Shown in pieces: positions 10,312-22,475 of a stretch of DNA of 64,000 bases. Position 1 is the first letter of the stretch, and each line of letters begins with the position of its first letter. Under the pieces are notes generated by a model that ran no database searches, was not told the DNA's origin, and worked only from the letters and a program-made list of their open reading frames with translations. The position numbers were made by a program, and so were the translations under genes. The stretch comes from Sporodiniella umbellata (Eukaryota; Mucoromycota; Mucoromycetes; Mucorales; Rhizopodaceae): assembly GCA_025677835.1 (NCBI GenBank), contig JAIXMR010000101.1, forward strand, positions 40,475 to 104,474, given 5' to 3'.

Positions 10312-11916
10312 CTATGTAGATGCCCTAAGGTGCGAAATCCTCAGTTCATTCAGGGATGCACACTGAATAGATATATGCGAAGGAGGAACAGTGGGATGAG
10401 TGTGCGCTTTGATTGTTTCTTCATGTGGATCGTACTTGTATACAAGACAAGTACCAGGAGAAGTTTGAAGAATACGAAAGGTATCAAAAATCTTGCCTAC
10501 TTCCATTCGGTAATGGTTTGAGGTGGATTTGAGTTGATGTAAATCTATAGTGTCGATAGCGTGGTGGGGCATATGAATCTCTACTTTCCGATTCGGGCTG
10601 ATAATCAAGGTAGAGCGATGAATTGAGAGATGGTTTAGATCATTACAGTGAAATGCGAGTGTACTAAACCAAGAACTGCGGATCAAGCTTTCAAACAAGA
10701 AGATCCGGTTAAGCTTAGAGCTTCTACGGACAGTGCTTGGTATTACCTGCACATAGCCCAATTGAAGTTTCTCTAGCCTTGGGTTAGTGTTTAAGAAATT
10801 ATGAAAAGGAAACGTAACGTTTCGAACTCCGGAATGCTGCATAGAAAAATCCAGCGATGTCAGTTCGCACTGACTAATTAGATGCAAGACACTTTCCATC
10901 GTTGTCTCCACACACAGAGATCCCCACCCCCAGAGAGTCAGATGAGAAGGGGATTGCCGCGAGCGGATAAGACATTTAAGGGAAGTCATTGTACGACCTG
11001 TGAGGTCACCCAAACCAAGATGAGTCAAGGAAATCTCGGACTGATCAAGGGACCTAAAGAAGCCTTCGTCTACAGGGATATTGAGTAGATAGATAGAAGT
11101 GAGCTGTTGGCAGCACTGGGAGATAGTGGCGATAGACTGAAACTTTTCCTCTGCTGAAAGAGAACGTAAAGAAGCAAGATGGTCAATTTTACTCCAGTAA
11201 ACCAGATGGTGCAGATTGGGGTATTTGGCGGATAAATAGGAAGACCAGGAGTTACTGGCATTTAGATCCGGCATAGACTCAACCTCTAATGAACGCAAAC
11301 TAGTAGCAGGTCGTATGGGCGCAAGGGCAGACGATTTCTCAATCGTAACATCCACCAGCCGTAAGTGTGTGAGGTGGGGACAGTTTTCATGAATCATTTC
11401 AAGTTCACCAAGCGAAATCGATCCACTTTGTATTGTCAGGGTTTTTAGACACTTTGCGTCACTCAGAGTTGACAGCCTTTGAAAACTAAGATATAAATTG
11501 AGATGAAGAATCCGGGAAACGTATATGTTCTTCATCACATCTTGGTCAAGGCTAACAAGGTATTTCCACTGTGAGAAGAGATTACGTGATTTTGTTGTAT
11601 CGGATACCTCCACTGCGGCCAGCGTCAGGGAATTAAGGTTGGGAAACCTATCAGGTAGAGATGCAAACTCTCTTGCCAAAAGACAGACATTGGTCATCGT
11701 CAACCGATGAATGTGGTGACCATTGACTTTTAAAGCCTCATAGAACAATCTAAACTGCTTTTGTCCTCGAATATGTATACTATAGTATTGTGATTTTGCA
11801 AAAGGATCTCTCCAGGCTTGACAGACACTTTGACACACAGACTTTTGCTGATTTGTGAATTGGTCACATATCTTGTCTATTAGTTCTTGAGGAAATTTAG
11901 AGATAAGGTCTGTCAT
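10312..11916 (-). CDS. F-box protein with LRR-like repeats
   Basis: A single-exon frame of 534 aa. The N-terminus (ISKFPQELIDKICDQF, then CQSVCQAWRDPF) is an F-box, the part that binds Skp1 in SCF ubiquitin ligases. The rest contains irregular leucine-rich segments such as HIHRLTMTNVCLL, FPNLNSLTLAAVEV, CPHLTHLRLVDVTI and LTSLDFSMQHSGV, compatible with a degenerate LRR solenoid that would recognise a substrate. Mucoralean genomes carry many such single-exon F-box genes of unknown target. The frame is closed by a stop at 10312. A direct target cannot be inferred. Confidence 0.85.
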   Translation of the reverse strand: MTDLISKFPQELIDKICDQFTNQQKSVCQSVCQAWRDPFAKSQYYSIHIRGQKQFRLFYEALKVNGHHIHRLTMTNVCLLAREFASLPDRFPNLNSLTLAAVEVSDTTKSRNLFSQWKYLVSLDQDVMKNIYVSRILHLNLYLSFQRLSTLSDAKCLKTLTIQSGSISLGELEMIHENCPHLTHLRLVDVTIEKSSALAPIRPATSLRSLEVESMPDLNASNSWSSYLSAKYPNLHHLVYWSKIDHLASLRSLSAEEKFQSIATISQCCQQLTSIYLLNIPVDEGFFRSLDQSEISLTHLGLGDLTGRTMTSLKCLIRSRQSPSHLTLWGWGSLCVETTMESVLHLISQCELTSLDFSMQHSGVRNVTFPFHNFLNTNPRLEKLQLGYVQVIPSTVRRSSKLNRIFLFESLIRSSWFSTLAFHCNDLNHLSIHRSTLIISPNRKVEIHMPHHAIDTIDLHQLKSTSNHYRMEVGKIFDTFRILQTSPGTCLVYKYDPHEETIKAHTHPTVPPSHISIQCASLNELRISHLRAST

Positions 11917-13709
11917 TTTTGATTAACCCAGTTTTTCTAGGGAAAAAAAAAAAAAAAAAAAAAAAAAGCGAGATATAAAGTGATATTTACTAAAGAAAAT
12001 TAGAGGGATGGGCCAGTATGGTTATATTCTGCGATTTAAAAATGTCATGTGCATATTAACACTTTATGCACAAACATTGAAAACTCGTCTAGCTTACTTT
12101 GTCTAGTTAGAAAAAAAGAAGCATTTATTTCACTTTAGCTTTTGAGGTTTTTAAAGCAAAAAAAGAAAAGAAAAAAGAAAAGGCAGTTTGTTGGTACACG
12201 AATATGAAAAGAATGTGTAGCTATACGCCGTTTTTAGCTTTTTTTTTAAGTTGAAACTCATAGAGGGCTTTGCAACAACATAGGTCTTGAGTCCTAATTG
12301 AGTTCAAATCGCTAGAAGCCATAGTAAATACTACAGATTATTAAAAAATACAGAAGATGCCTGGACGAGTATGTCCAGAGAAAGCCCATAGGACTACAAC
12401 AAAAACTTTTTCATTTTATAAACAATTACTCAATTTGAGTCACAGTTTGTGTCTTTGTTTTTGAATTTTGGAAATTTATCCTTTTTTACTTCTTTCAGGG
12501 GTGTTTTCTTTGTCTCCTAACAAATAGAAAAAGTATACAAACAGCTAGGATCTTTCGAAAAGCACAAACTAGCGATGAAATAAAAGATTCGCTGATTTGC
12601 ACTCTCTTCCCTTGCGTTAGTATTTCTTTATTTTAATTAGGTATTTTTGGTCAGAGAATAAATATTTGCAACTGGAGGTTGGTTTCAAGTTGCAGATCAA
12701 GCCAAAAAAAGAAAAAAAAAAAAAGGGAACGCTTTATGGTAAAGAAATGAAGCTGCTATAAACACATGTACGGAATGAAATGGATGGGTAAATATAGTTT
12801 ATTGATAAAAAGCTTATTTTGAATGCTTTTTTAAGAATAAAGAGGCAAACAAAGCCTGAGCTGCCTTTTGTTTGTTTCAAGAGGATATTGTAAATGCAAG
12901 AAAAAGCCAAAACCAATAGGGCTGAAAAGGCGAGGTCTCTTCAAGTTATCTCCAGTCCATTCTCTTAACAGATTTCAGACGATTGTAAAGAAGGAATCGC
13001 TTATTTAAACAGTAAAAAAAAAGCTATGACATTGATTGCAGGACAAATAATGGTAAAAGAAAGCCGATATCTTTGTTCCACACATGATTTCCCCTTTGTT
13101 GTGTTTATATATAAAAACCACAAGACGTAGCTAGTCTAGCTAAAACCTTATACAAAAGTCAAAAAAAAAAAAAAAAAAAAAAAATTGGCTATTCACGATA
13201 TCTAGCACATGCTCATTACAGAAACTGTGGAGACCAATATTCAACAGCAATAGCTCCAAGTTTAAACTCTATAGATTACAAAAGAAAGATATTTTCTATA
13301 TTAGCGGCATTAGAAATAGAGCTGTTTAAGAAAGTACAGGGAAGATGAAGAAAGTCCCATTATAAGCCTTTTATTTTGTTTTGGGCTCTGCAACGTTAAA
13401 CACCCAATAAAATCATAGAGACCTTGGCAGCCATTTTCAATCATTGTGTGCTATTGGCCGTTTTGTTTTCACATGGAGTGATGGATGCTTTAAACTTTCA
13501 CAGGTAAATGATAGCCCAAAAAAAAAAAAAAAAAAAAAGAACCCCAACAATTATTTTTAATCTTATTTGAATCTTATTCTTTTCTTTTCTTTTCTTCTTT
13601 TGTACATACTTTTCTAAATAATAAATGAGTAAATATTACATGTACCGATTACAGGCTTTTTTTTTTTTTTTTTTTTTTTCAATACTAAACTTTGATAGCA
13701 CAAACAGCG
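11917..13709. other. Intergenic region, no gene seen
   Basis: AT-rich with several runs of 15-25 A (for example near 11942, 13161 and 13518) and a 23-T run just before the PCT1 start at 13710. No exon with supporting splice sites was found. Confidence 0.6.
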
Positions 13710-14641
13710 ATGGAACCTGTCCAAAAGAAAATAAAAGTCACTGAAGATCTATCTTGCCCTGTCCAATTTTTGACCGAAAGCTCACCTTTACTTCCTAGTG
13801 GCCTTGTTATTTCTGGCTACGATTTTAAAGTGAAAGAGGTATATAAAAAAAAAAAAAAAAGAATGTATTTAAGCCAAGGGGATGGGGGTATGTATATATA
13901 TATTAAACAAATCAAAGAGAAGCCTCCTACTGATAGATCCGTGCGTATCTATTGTGACGGGATCTATGACCTTTTTCATTTTGGTCACGCCAAAGCACTG
14001 GAACAAGCCAAGAAATCTTTCCCTGAGGTCTATCTGATGGTGGGTGGTAAGTTGCTTTTGAAATCTGGATGTTGGTTTTATTGATTATCGACTCAGTCTG
14101 TAGTGACGCTGAAACGCATCAACGAAAAGGAAAGACGGTGATGAATGAAGCAGAAAGATATGAGTCAGTTGCCCATTGTAAGTGGGTGGATGAGGTCATA
14201 CCTGATGCACCCTGGATAGTCAACCAGGAGTTTCTGGACAAGTATAGAATTGACTATGTTGCTCATGACGCAGAGCCCTATCAGTCCACCGAGTCAGGTG
14301 ATGTCTATGCATTTGCAAAGGCCCAGGGCCGCTTCCTACCCACTCAACGCACGGGCGGGATTTCTACCTCAGACTTAATTACCCGGATCGTTCGCGACTA
14401 TGACGCTTACCTCCGCCGTAATCTTGAACGGGGCGTGACTGCCAAAGAGCTCAACATCTCCTCTTTAAAAGAGAGAGAAATCAAGACAAAAAAGCACATC
14501 GATGACCTGAAAAATCAAATTAAACATATCGTCATTGAACAGCTCGGTACTTGGGAAGACCAAAGCCATGAATTTATTAGAAGCTTTGCTGGGCGTTTTG
14601 GTGCCAAAGATGCTGTGGTAAATAACAGTGGGCTAATCTAA
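13710..14641 (+). CDS. PCT1: Choline-phosphate cytidylyltransferase
   Basis: Exons 13710-13838, 13920-14046 and 14097-14641 (266 aa). It makes CDP-choline from CTP and phosphocholine, the rate-setting step of the Kennedy pathway for phosphatidylcholine. The catalytic domain shows [20 protein letters not shown] with the HxGH nucleotide motif, [20 protein letters not shown], and the signature [21 protein letters not shown] basic, Lys-rich helix follows, which in this family binds membrane lipids. The protein is short next to the 360-residue animal enzymes and lacks a long phosphorylated tail. Intron 1 is odd: it also reads open in frame, so a longer unspliced product with a poly-Lys insert is formally possible, and its acceptor is purine-rich (AAAGAG). 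Confidence 0.93.
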
Positions 14642-14772
14642 ATGGACTTTCTCTAAGCTTGCTTTTAGGAAAAATTTTTGAACAAACGTCGCTTGTTAGC
14701 AAACAGAAAAAGAGACAGAAGCGAGTCAGAATCCCCTTAGCTGTGAGATTTAGAGATATGCACATACATATA

Positions 14773-14810
14773 TATATATAGATATATAGATATCTATATA
14801 TCTATATATA
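14773..14810. repeat. 38-bp perfect AT palindrome
   Basis: Arms of 19 bp meet between 14791 and 14792 at GAT|ATC, with symmetric GATATATAGAT-type interruptions of a TA run. It lies between the convergent 3' ends of PCT1 and TRAP-alpha, in the likely 3' UTRs. It could extrude a cruciform or form an RNA hairpin. Confidence 0.9.
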
Positions 14811-14953
14811 CAGAGAAATACCCTTCCTTTTGTTTTTCAAATATACACATTTACATACACACTTGTTTTAAATATCAATTTATTCTTACTTTTTTATTAT
14901 TAAAACTTTTAGAAAAGAGACAGAACAATATACACATTTTTATGATTGTTTGA

Positions 14954-16025
14954 TTATTTACGACTGTTGGTTCTCTTCTTAGCCTTGGCTTGCTTGTTAG
15001 CCCCAGGGTGGTGATCAGGAATCCAGGATTGATCCAAAACCATTTCTCCCTTTTCGTCACGGTGGGTAGGACGTTCAGCAGGCTCTTCAGTCTTAGTCTA
15101 CACGAATGAAAAGTCAGAAATAACCAGACATTAATATATAGAGTCTCATCGTTACCTTCTTTACTTTCTTGGTGGTACCAAAGAATGCTTCACGAATAAG
15201 GTAACCAACACCAGCAGCACCGGAAATAAGAACAGCGTACAAGAAGAGGCTGGGAGAGAAAAAACGTGTGGGTAAACCTCTTTTTTTTTTTTTTTTTTTT
15301 GAGCTTGTTCACCTACAGTTCAATATCGAACCAAGAAGCCTCAGGCTCAGTAATAGTAATCTTGCCTTTATAGCCAATAACGCGAGTGATAACATCCTAA
15401 GTCAATGTTGGTTTCTTTTTTTTTTCTTTTCTCTCTCATATATATGTATATACCTCAACCAAAAAATCAACAAAGACAGTCAAACCGTACTCTCCAGGAG
15501 CAAACTCAGAGTAAAAGTTGTAAGCGATTTGTTGAGAAGCTTCAGCAAGAAGAAGATGACGTTGGCGAGTAGTAGTCAACTAATATCATATGAGTTTGAG
15601 CCTTCCGCACTACATTTTTTTAAACCAAAAGATTTACTTACATTGCGAACAACACTCAAGTCATCTTCAGCTTGGGTAACTTGGCCAGAAACAGCAACAA
15701 TAGTATGAATAGTCTTGTCTTTATTTTTGATGTCCAAAGCAACCTGGTTACGTTGACCATTGACGATTACTATGCAAACAGCGTTACTTTTTTTTTTTTT
15801 TTTAATTTCTGATTTTCTTACAGCCAAATGGATTGCTAGGAAACTCGGCTGTGATGTCAACATGTGGAACAGCTTGTTGAGCAGACACTGAAAAAAAAAT
15901 GAAAGGAAGCTTTAGCTATTTTCCTTTTTAATTTCCAAGCTTTTTTTTTTTTTTGATGTATACTTACCGAAGTTTACAGTAAACAATAATCCAAGGAATA
16001 GTAATGTAATGTATTTTGTCATCAT
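14954..16025 (-). CDS. SSR1: Translocon-associated protein alpha subunit (TRAP-alpha/SSR1)
   Basis: Seven exons: 16025-15968, 15887-15822, 15769-15642, 15579-15454, 15396-15317, 15249-15156 and 15097-14954 (231 aa). A cleavable signal peptide (MMTKYITLLFLGLLF...SAQQ) is followed by a lumenal domain with the family segments FYSEFAPGEYGLTVFVDF and PEASWFDIEL. One membrane span follows (LLFLYAVLISGAAGVGYLI) and then a Lys-rich cytosolic tail with PTHRDEKGEMVLDQSWIPDH. TRAP-alpha sits beside Sec61 in the ER membrane and helps some secretory proteins enter. The start has two adjacent Met codons; the first is used here. Budding yeast lacks this subunit, so its presence fits an early-diverging fungus. 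Confidence 0.93.
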
Positions 16026-16620
16026 CTTGGAAAAAGATAAAAAAAAAAAAAGTGGAGAAAAGTGATTGGACTAAATTTATTTCCTTTTTTTTCAAGTACC
16101 GGATCAGTCAAACTTAAATAAATTGACGCGCTTTTTATCCAAGTTCTGGGTTAGTACAAGTACAGGGCATGTCGATAAACCAAGGTAAAGCCAGATTAGT
16201 ATAGCTCTTAGAATCCGAGTTTAGGCATCTCCAAGTTTTTAGAAGCATTCATGTATGCTTCTAGTATTTATCTTCTCCTTAAGAAAAAGGGGACAGAACC
16301 TACCTCTAAGTTACTACAAACTATTGTACTTTTTTCACCCGCTTTGTGTCAAAGCTTTGGTTTCATTGATCAATCGTTGTGACAAAAACAAAAAAAAAAT
16401 CTTTAAACAAGTATTAGTAACTATATTAGTCTTTTTAGTTTGTTAAATAGAAATAGAAAACAATACGATAAAAGAAAATGTTACCAATGTTTGATTAGAT
16501 TTTCATTTTAAAGCATTTTAAATCATTTTATTCTAGGTTTTAAGCATCCCAGTCTTTTTTAGTAAAAGCCTTTACAAAAAAGCGGTGGTGTACACTATCA
16601 AATATCAGGCATATACTCAA

Positions 16621-16652
<32 letters not shown>

Positions 16653-18899
16653 TATGTGTTTCCATCGCAATTATTAAAAAATGCAGCAGAACCATTTTAT
16701 TTTGGGCTCCATGAAATGAACAGAAAGGCATTATGCTTTGCCTTTTTCTTTTTTTTTTAAAAAAAAAAAAGACTAACCAGTAGCGATAAAAAGAAGACTT
16801 TTTATTACATTGAAAATGAACCTTTAGAAAATTAATAAAGGGAATGTACAGACCCTTTTTTTTTTTCGATATGTCTACCATTAAATGCTTCAAGAAAAAT
16901 AATAATAATGACACTAGCTCTAGGTAGAATGAAATAGAAAAACAAAAGCATAGACTTCAGGTCAGCAGCTAAACATTTCTTTGTCAGACAGTTTGGTGTT
17001 TTATTTATAGCTGCCTCATTAAATAGCATAAATTGTTATTATGCGTCGATCTTCAGCTCCTCCCCCCTTTTTTTTTTCTTTTGGCTTTATCTCTCTATCG
17101 GGGATAACCAAGTAACTGCTTAAATTCAGAAAGATCCAGATACATTATTTCTTTTGATCCTTTTTATTTATTTATTTATTGGAATACCGGGTGAGTTATT
17201 TAAGAAGGAGGTGCGAAAATCTATTTTTAAGCTTTTCATTACGTCGAAAACCCCAGCAGAACACCAGCAGTACGGGGGAGCTCATTTCGACTGAATAAAG
17301 CAATCAACGGTAACCTATAAAGTAGACGGTGCTGCTTAAAAAAAAGAAAAAAAGCAAGGATAGTAACTAAAAAAAAAACCCCCAATCTCAGAGTAAATGG
17401 ATGTTGCTTATTCAAGTACTAACTTTTAAACCTGACTTTTGAAAAGAAATATTTGATTTTGAATTTTGTAGCGGTTAATCTGTTTGTGAATACAGCCTTA
17501 AAAAAAAAAAAAAAAACATTAACAAATATCGTAGCATTACTAAGACTGCGACTCCTTCAACTTTGTTTTGTACTAGTCCGCAGAACCCTTGAAACTGATT
17601 TTCAGGGTAGGCGTAGATAAGGCCAATTTTTTGCCAGCTGTCTTGAAACCCAGCTCTGACTGATAACTCAAAAACATCTTCAATTGCAATTCAAGTTAGC
17701 TAACCAGCCCATTTTTCCCAAATTGCTTTGTGAGTACTATTAGGGCAAATTGTTCTTTAAAAAAAACTTGACTTCGAATCTTGGGCTCTTTCAGTATGAG
17801 TCTGGATACCACTCTTGTATTTCACTTTATAATCTTTTAAGGGTGTTGGATCTAGTCAGTTTTGCTGATCATTATTACCCGTTACTATTTGTGAACTAAA
17901 AAAACTTGGTTTGTATGCATGGTTTTGGTGTTAAATCGAAGGCCTCGCCTGTCAGAGCTGACCTGTTTCTTTTTTATTTATCTGTTTTATTTTTATTTTA
18001 TTTTTATTTTTTTGCAAAGCCTTTAAAGTCTGACACAGACAATTGGCCAATTGGTTTGCAGTCTCTCAAACGGCGCTTCTATAGATGCCTGAATAAAGCG
18101 TTTACAATTGGATAACACGTTGGTTTGAAATAGACCGTCAAGATCCCTTGTCTTTTTGAGATTTGAAAACTTCCGAATACTTGTTTGTTGAGCTATCATG
18201 AATTGGTTGTTCTAACCAACATACCGAGAAGAAGTGCCCCCATACAGCCTCTTGTTTTTGTGAGAAGCTGAAAGGACCTGATACACTATCGTTTGTGCTC
18301 AGTCTTGTATAAAAAAAAAAAATGAGATAAGCAAATAGGAAAATGAAAACGCGGCTCAAGAAGCTAATGCCACATGGAGAGACAAAGCGGAGCCTACAAG
18401 AATTGAGTTTGGCACGACCTCCGTTTACTTTTTTTGTAGCTGATAGTACTTCTGGTCAGACTATATATAGACTTACTTGTTCCAGGTGTGGTAAAGTTAA
18501 ACTACCAGAGAGGGGACTTTTAATCCTCAACTTGAAAATCCAGAATAAAAAGTGATAATAAAGGAGACAACTCTCTATATGGTTAGCAACTTCCCATTAG
18601 TTCTCTAGAAATAAGAAACCTTTTTAAGAACAAAAGTCCCAAGCCTTTCTAATTTAATTTTTAAAAACACTGGTGTGAAATATAGCACTTTTAATCTTTG
18701 TTTTTAGAATTGATCTCTTCAGGAACAAAAAGCGAAACATGAACTAGCCAGAAGCAACTCAGATTCTCACTCCTATCCTCTCCCCCAACATTACACAGGG
18801 CAAAATAGTTAATTAGGGTGTGTGCGTGTAACCTGTCTCTTTTCTATTCCTCTTTCTCATTCTTTTTTTTTTATTTATTTTCTTTTCTTCTTATTTATA
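16026..18899. other. Intergenic region, no confident gene
   Basis: Nearly 2.9 kb with T-A junctions (16749-16770) and long T runs. Around 17540-18560 base composition becomes less skewed and several short frames on both strands look weakly coding, such as a plus-strand frame at 18343-18555 with TCSRCGKVKLPERG. None joins into a supported gene. These may be eroded mobile-element pieces. Confidence 0.4.
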
Positions 18900-21489
18900 A
18901 TGATTGAATCACCCGTTGCAGCAGATTGCATTACCAACAGACAAGCGACTCAAAATGCGTCGATATACCACACATGTAGTTCTGTACTGAACGCATTAAG
19001 TTACTTGAAAGAATTCGAGAGCCTTCTAAATGTAGAAAGTAGTGCTGTCAGTGACCCTTTAACACAGCTCTGGGAGATATGTAAGACGGGTACAAGTCTT
19101 TGCCTTTTGTTCAATATGTTGTCCGACGTTATACCTATAGAAATTGACTTGTCTGCAACAAATAAATCGAAAATACACATCTATCGGTTTATTGTTGCCT
19201 GTCAGAGCCAATTAAAGGTTTCTAAACACAATTTATTTACTGTCACCGAATTATCAGAAGACGATACAAATGGACTTGTTAAGGTGAGAACACTTTTCTT
19301 CTCCTTTCAATTATTTCTTTCTTTGCTCTTTTTTTTTGTTCAATACGTGTCGTTACCAGTGTTTCATTTGTATATATTTCTTACTTTTTATTTTTATTTT
19401 GGTTTTTGTGCGTGTAGGTAGTAAACATAGTTAAAGACATCTTAGAGTTACTGCTACAGCAAGGGACTCTACCTGAGCAGGCTTTAATAACTCAAGAGGC
19501 TGACCTAGACTCACCGAAAGATATGAGGGATAATGTGGTGCATGAACTTTTATCAACAGAAAGAAAATATGTTCAAGACTTGGAAGAGTTACAGGCAAGC
19601 CAAAATTCTTTTGTTTATTTTCCTCTTAGATATTGACTTTAGTTTTGGATGTTTTAGAAATATATGAAAGAGGTTCGTGCCCAAAAGATACTTTCGCCGG
19701 ATGCAATACATAATTTATTTGGAAACCTAAATACCCTTGTTGATTTCCAAAGACGATTTTTGGTGCAAATTGAGGCACAAGCAGCTTGTAGTCCTCAAAG
19801 GCAAAGATTTGGTTTTCTTTTCATTCAATACGAACCTGCATTCATAGTTTATGAACCTTTTTGTGCCAATTTCAAAACTGCACAAGATTTAGTGGTACAA
19901 GAAACTCAAAAGCTAAAAAAACTATCTCAGATCATGTCCCCTGAATATGAATTGCCGGCTATGCTGATCAAGCCGATTCAACGGGTTTGCAAGTATCCGC
20001 TTTTACTTCAGCAGTTGATCAAGTCCACACCTGAAGAATGGGCTTATTTCGAAGAGAATAAAGAAGGTCTTGAGGCAATTCAGAGAGTGACAACCAGAGT
20101 GAATGAGACCAAAAGAGTTCAAGAAAACGCCCTGATGCTAAAAGAAATCAAAACAAAAGTTTACACAGAGGACGGCAATGAAAACTTACTAGATAAATTT
20201 GGAACCTTGCTACTGCATGACAAGTTTGTACTGCAAAAGAAAGAATCTGATCACGCGAAAGAGAGGGTTGTCTTTCTGTTTCAGAAAGCAATCTTGCTGT
20301 TCAAAGAAGTGAAAGATACCAACAAAAATACAATTTCCATAAAAAAGAAAAAGAAAGATGGGACACTCATGGTAAGAGGAAGAATACCCATGTCAGGAAT
20401 TGATCACGTCAAGGGGTTTGTCAATCAAGCAGGTAAGAATGATAGCAATAAAACACACACACACACACGCTTGCTTTCTCCTTTCTTTCCTCCTTTTTTT
20501 TTTTTTTTTGCTCAAACAAATTTGTTATAGGCAATCATATATTGGCTGTTACATGGAAAGAAAAGGATGTTAGTCAGACAATACACCTCAACTGTAGAAA
20601 TGAAGAACTGGTTAGACAGTGGATACGTACAATTGTCGAGATCAAAGAACCTGTTGCTCGGCCTGAGAATTTACCTGCAACGCCTCAAACAATGACTTCG
20701 GAAACGTATACCATGTCAGACTGCTATGGTGATAACGATTGGGATTATTATAGCAGCTATAATTTAGACGAGGAAGCAAGCGCCTGTACATTTGAGTCTA
20801 GCCCTTCCCCTTATGAAAGCCGTTCAAACAGCACCCAGTACCATAGCGAACTGTCGGAGCTCGCTCGGCGAGACTCTCCGGGAGCTTATCATTCACCTCG
20901 TACTCTGCATAATATACCCAGTAGCAGTTATCTACAGTCTCTATCAGAACACCCCAGCCCTTTCCCCTCACCGTTGACTACAGAGGGCTTCTTACAAGCC
21001 TCACTGATTTCCTCTCCTCCTATTAGTCATCCTTCATCACCTAACAACGAAATATTAGGAGCACTTTGGCAAAGAAGACAACAGCCACGTCAGCCAGAGA
21101 CAGCCGAATGGGCGTATGAAGAAAAAAACATACATTCAAGAGATATGAAAACTTGGAGCAGTTACTTAAATATTTCGTCTGGAACGAGTAATAGAAGAAG
21201 CAGCAATCAAGATACTACAGAAGATCGCGTCAAAATCAGGATACACTATCAAGGGTCTGCTTGCGCTGTCGTAGTGCCGACCGATATAGATTATAGGCAG
21301 CTCTCAGTAATAATTGAAGACAAAGTGAAGCGTTGTATAGAAGAAACTACTTTTTCTTTAATACGTCTTCAGTACGAAGACGAAAATGGGGATAAAGTGA
21401 CTATTCGCTCCACCTTGGATGTGAGGATGGGACTTCAAATCAAAGGCCCGAACAACATTGTAGATTTTCATGTTAATGTCTACCAATAA
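18900..21489 (+). CDS. CDC24: CDC24-type Rho/Cdc42 guanine nucleotide exchange factor
   Basis: Exons 18900-19283, 19418-19594, 19658-20432 and 20531-21489 (764 aa). Order of domains: CDC24 calponin-like region (about residues 40-145, with LTQLWEICKTGTSLCLLFNM), DH domain (about 170-370, VVHELLSTERKYVQDLEELQ and LPAMLIKPIQRVCKYPLLLQ), PH domain (about 390-510), a Ser/Pro-rich linker, and a C-terminal PB1 domain (about 675-764, VKIRIHYQG...FSLIRLQYEDENGDKVTI). This is the complete architecture of the Cdc42 activator that sets polarity at hyphal tips, with PB1 binding the scaffold. The intron after exon 2 uses a GC donor (CAG|GCAAGC). The intron after exon 3 holds a CA repeat. Confidence 0.95.
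20453..20468. repeat. (CA)n microsatellite in a CDC24 intron
   Basis: A short AC run inside the last intron of the CDC24-like gene, shortly before a T-rich acceptor region. Confidence 0.85.
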
Positions 21490-21727
21490 ACCATTCATAC
21501 ATATTACCAAAAGAGAAAGGGAGAGGATAGTACTAATATTAATAATAAAACACCTGGGTTTTAGTTTTTGTTTATTTACTTTTCTATGAATAAAATTAAA
21601 GAGGGAGGCAGAAAGTATTTAGGGATCTTTTTTTTTTAGCCCCTCTTTTTAGTTAAGAAAACTACAGTAAACCAGTCCTTTTTTTCTTTTTTTTTTTTTT
21701 TTTTTTTTAAAAAAAAACAAAAATAGT

Positions 21728-22475
21728 ATGTTGTCTTCTAAGTTGAATAATAACAAAAAAAAACTCAAACTATCAATAAATTTCTCGCCGCCCATACCTA
21801 CCCAAACACAAATTGATATTATACGTTATACTTGGGAGCATCTGTGCTCTATCCGAAAGGACAAAGACGATCCAAACATGTCCCCTTCTCGTGCCTTTGG
21901 GTCTGATTTTTTTGATGCGCTATATGAAAAGGAGCCGCTTTTACAGTATGTCTTTTCGGATATTGTTCATCAGTCTCGAGCTTTTGCGAGCATGATGTCT
22001 TCTCTTTTGTATCTTCCGGCCAATGTTACTGTTCGTGAAATAAACGCTGAAAAAAGAAAAGGTTTGCCCGTATTGAGTTTTGGGGATCTTGTGGCCACTG
22101 TACTGAAAGAAGGCTTTGAGATAGAGGCTGAGGACAGGTCTACTCAGTTTCAAGCAATTGGTGCTAGGCACTATCTCTATAATCTTTCTACCTATCACTT
22201 GGATATGGCATACGGCGCTGTTCTTGAAGCGCTTGAATCAAGGTTAGAACATGACCTTCTACCCGAGGTAAAGGAAGCTTGGGAAAAGGTTAGTCATCAG
22301 GCTGTATTCGTCTATCAGTTTTGTATTTATCATGGTTATTTTTATCTCTGTCTTAATTGTCTTTGTTCCACAGACACTACAGCATGCTATATTTCATATG
22401 CAACTTGGCTTAAGTTCAGCTTATCAAAACCAAGGCGACGTTGTTCGAGAAAGACAGAGCTGTGTAATTCAGTAA
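21728..22475 (+). CDS. Single-domain globin
   Basis: Exons 21728-22288 and 22374-22475 (220 aa). After a basic N-terminal extension comes a globin fold: helix A/B (IDIIRYTWEHLCSIR), the FGSDFFDALYEKEPLLQYVF segment with the conserved Phe of the CD corner, a possible distal His81/Gln82 in DIVHQSRAFASMM, and a proximal His148 in AIGARHYLYNL. Helix G/H follows (HLDMAYGAVLEALE, then LLPEVKEAWEKTLQHAIFHM across the intron). There is no FAD or NAD domain, so it is not a full flavohaemoglobin; it resembles the fungal sensor-type or single-domain globins. An unusually long loop (about residues 96-115) lies between helices E and F. Role is likely oxygen or NO binding, but unproven. Confidence 0.8.

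Noticed and set aside
13839..13919. PCT1 intron 1 as retained coding sequence
   Set aside because: It is open in frame, but it encodes poly-Lys and Tyr/Ile runs absent from the family and is bounded by GT and AG, so it is treated as an intron.
17580..17700. Minus-strand piece MFLSYQSELGFKTAGKKLAL
   Set aside because: Open for only about 40 codons, bounded by stops and open in a second frame as well; not enough for a feature.
18138..18555. Opposed frames at 18138-18359 (minus) and 18343-18555 (plus), one with a CxxC pair
   Set aside because: Short, overlapping in opposite directions, no conserved domain and no partner exons; left as unexplained spacer.
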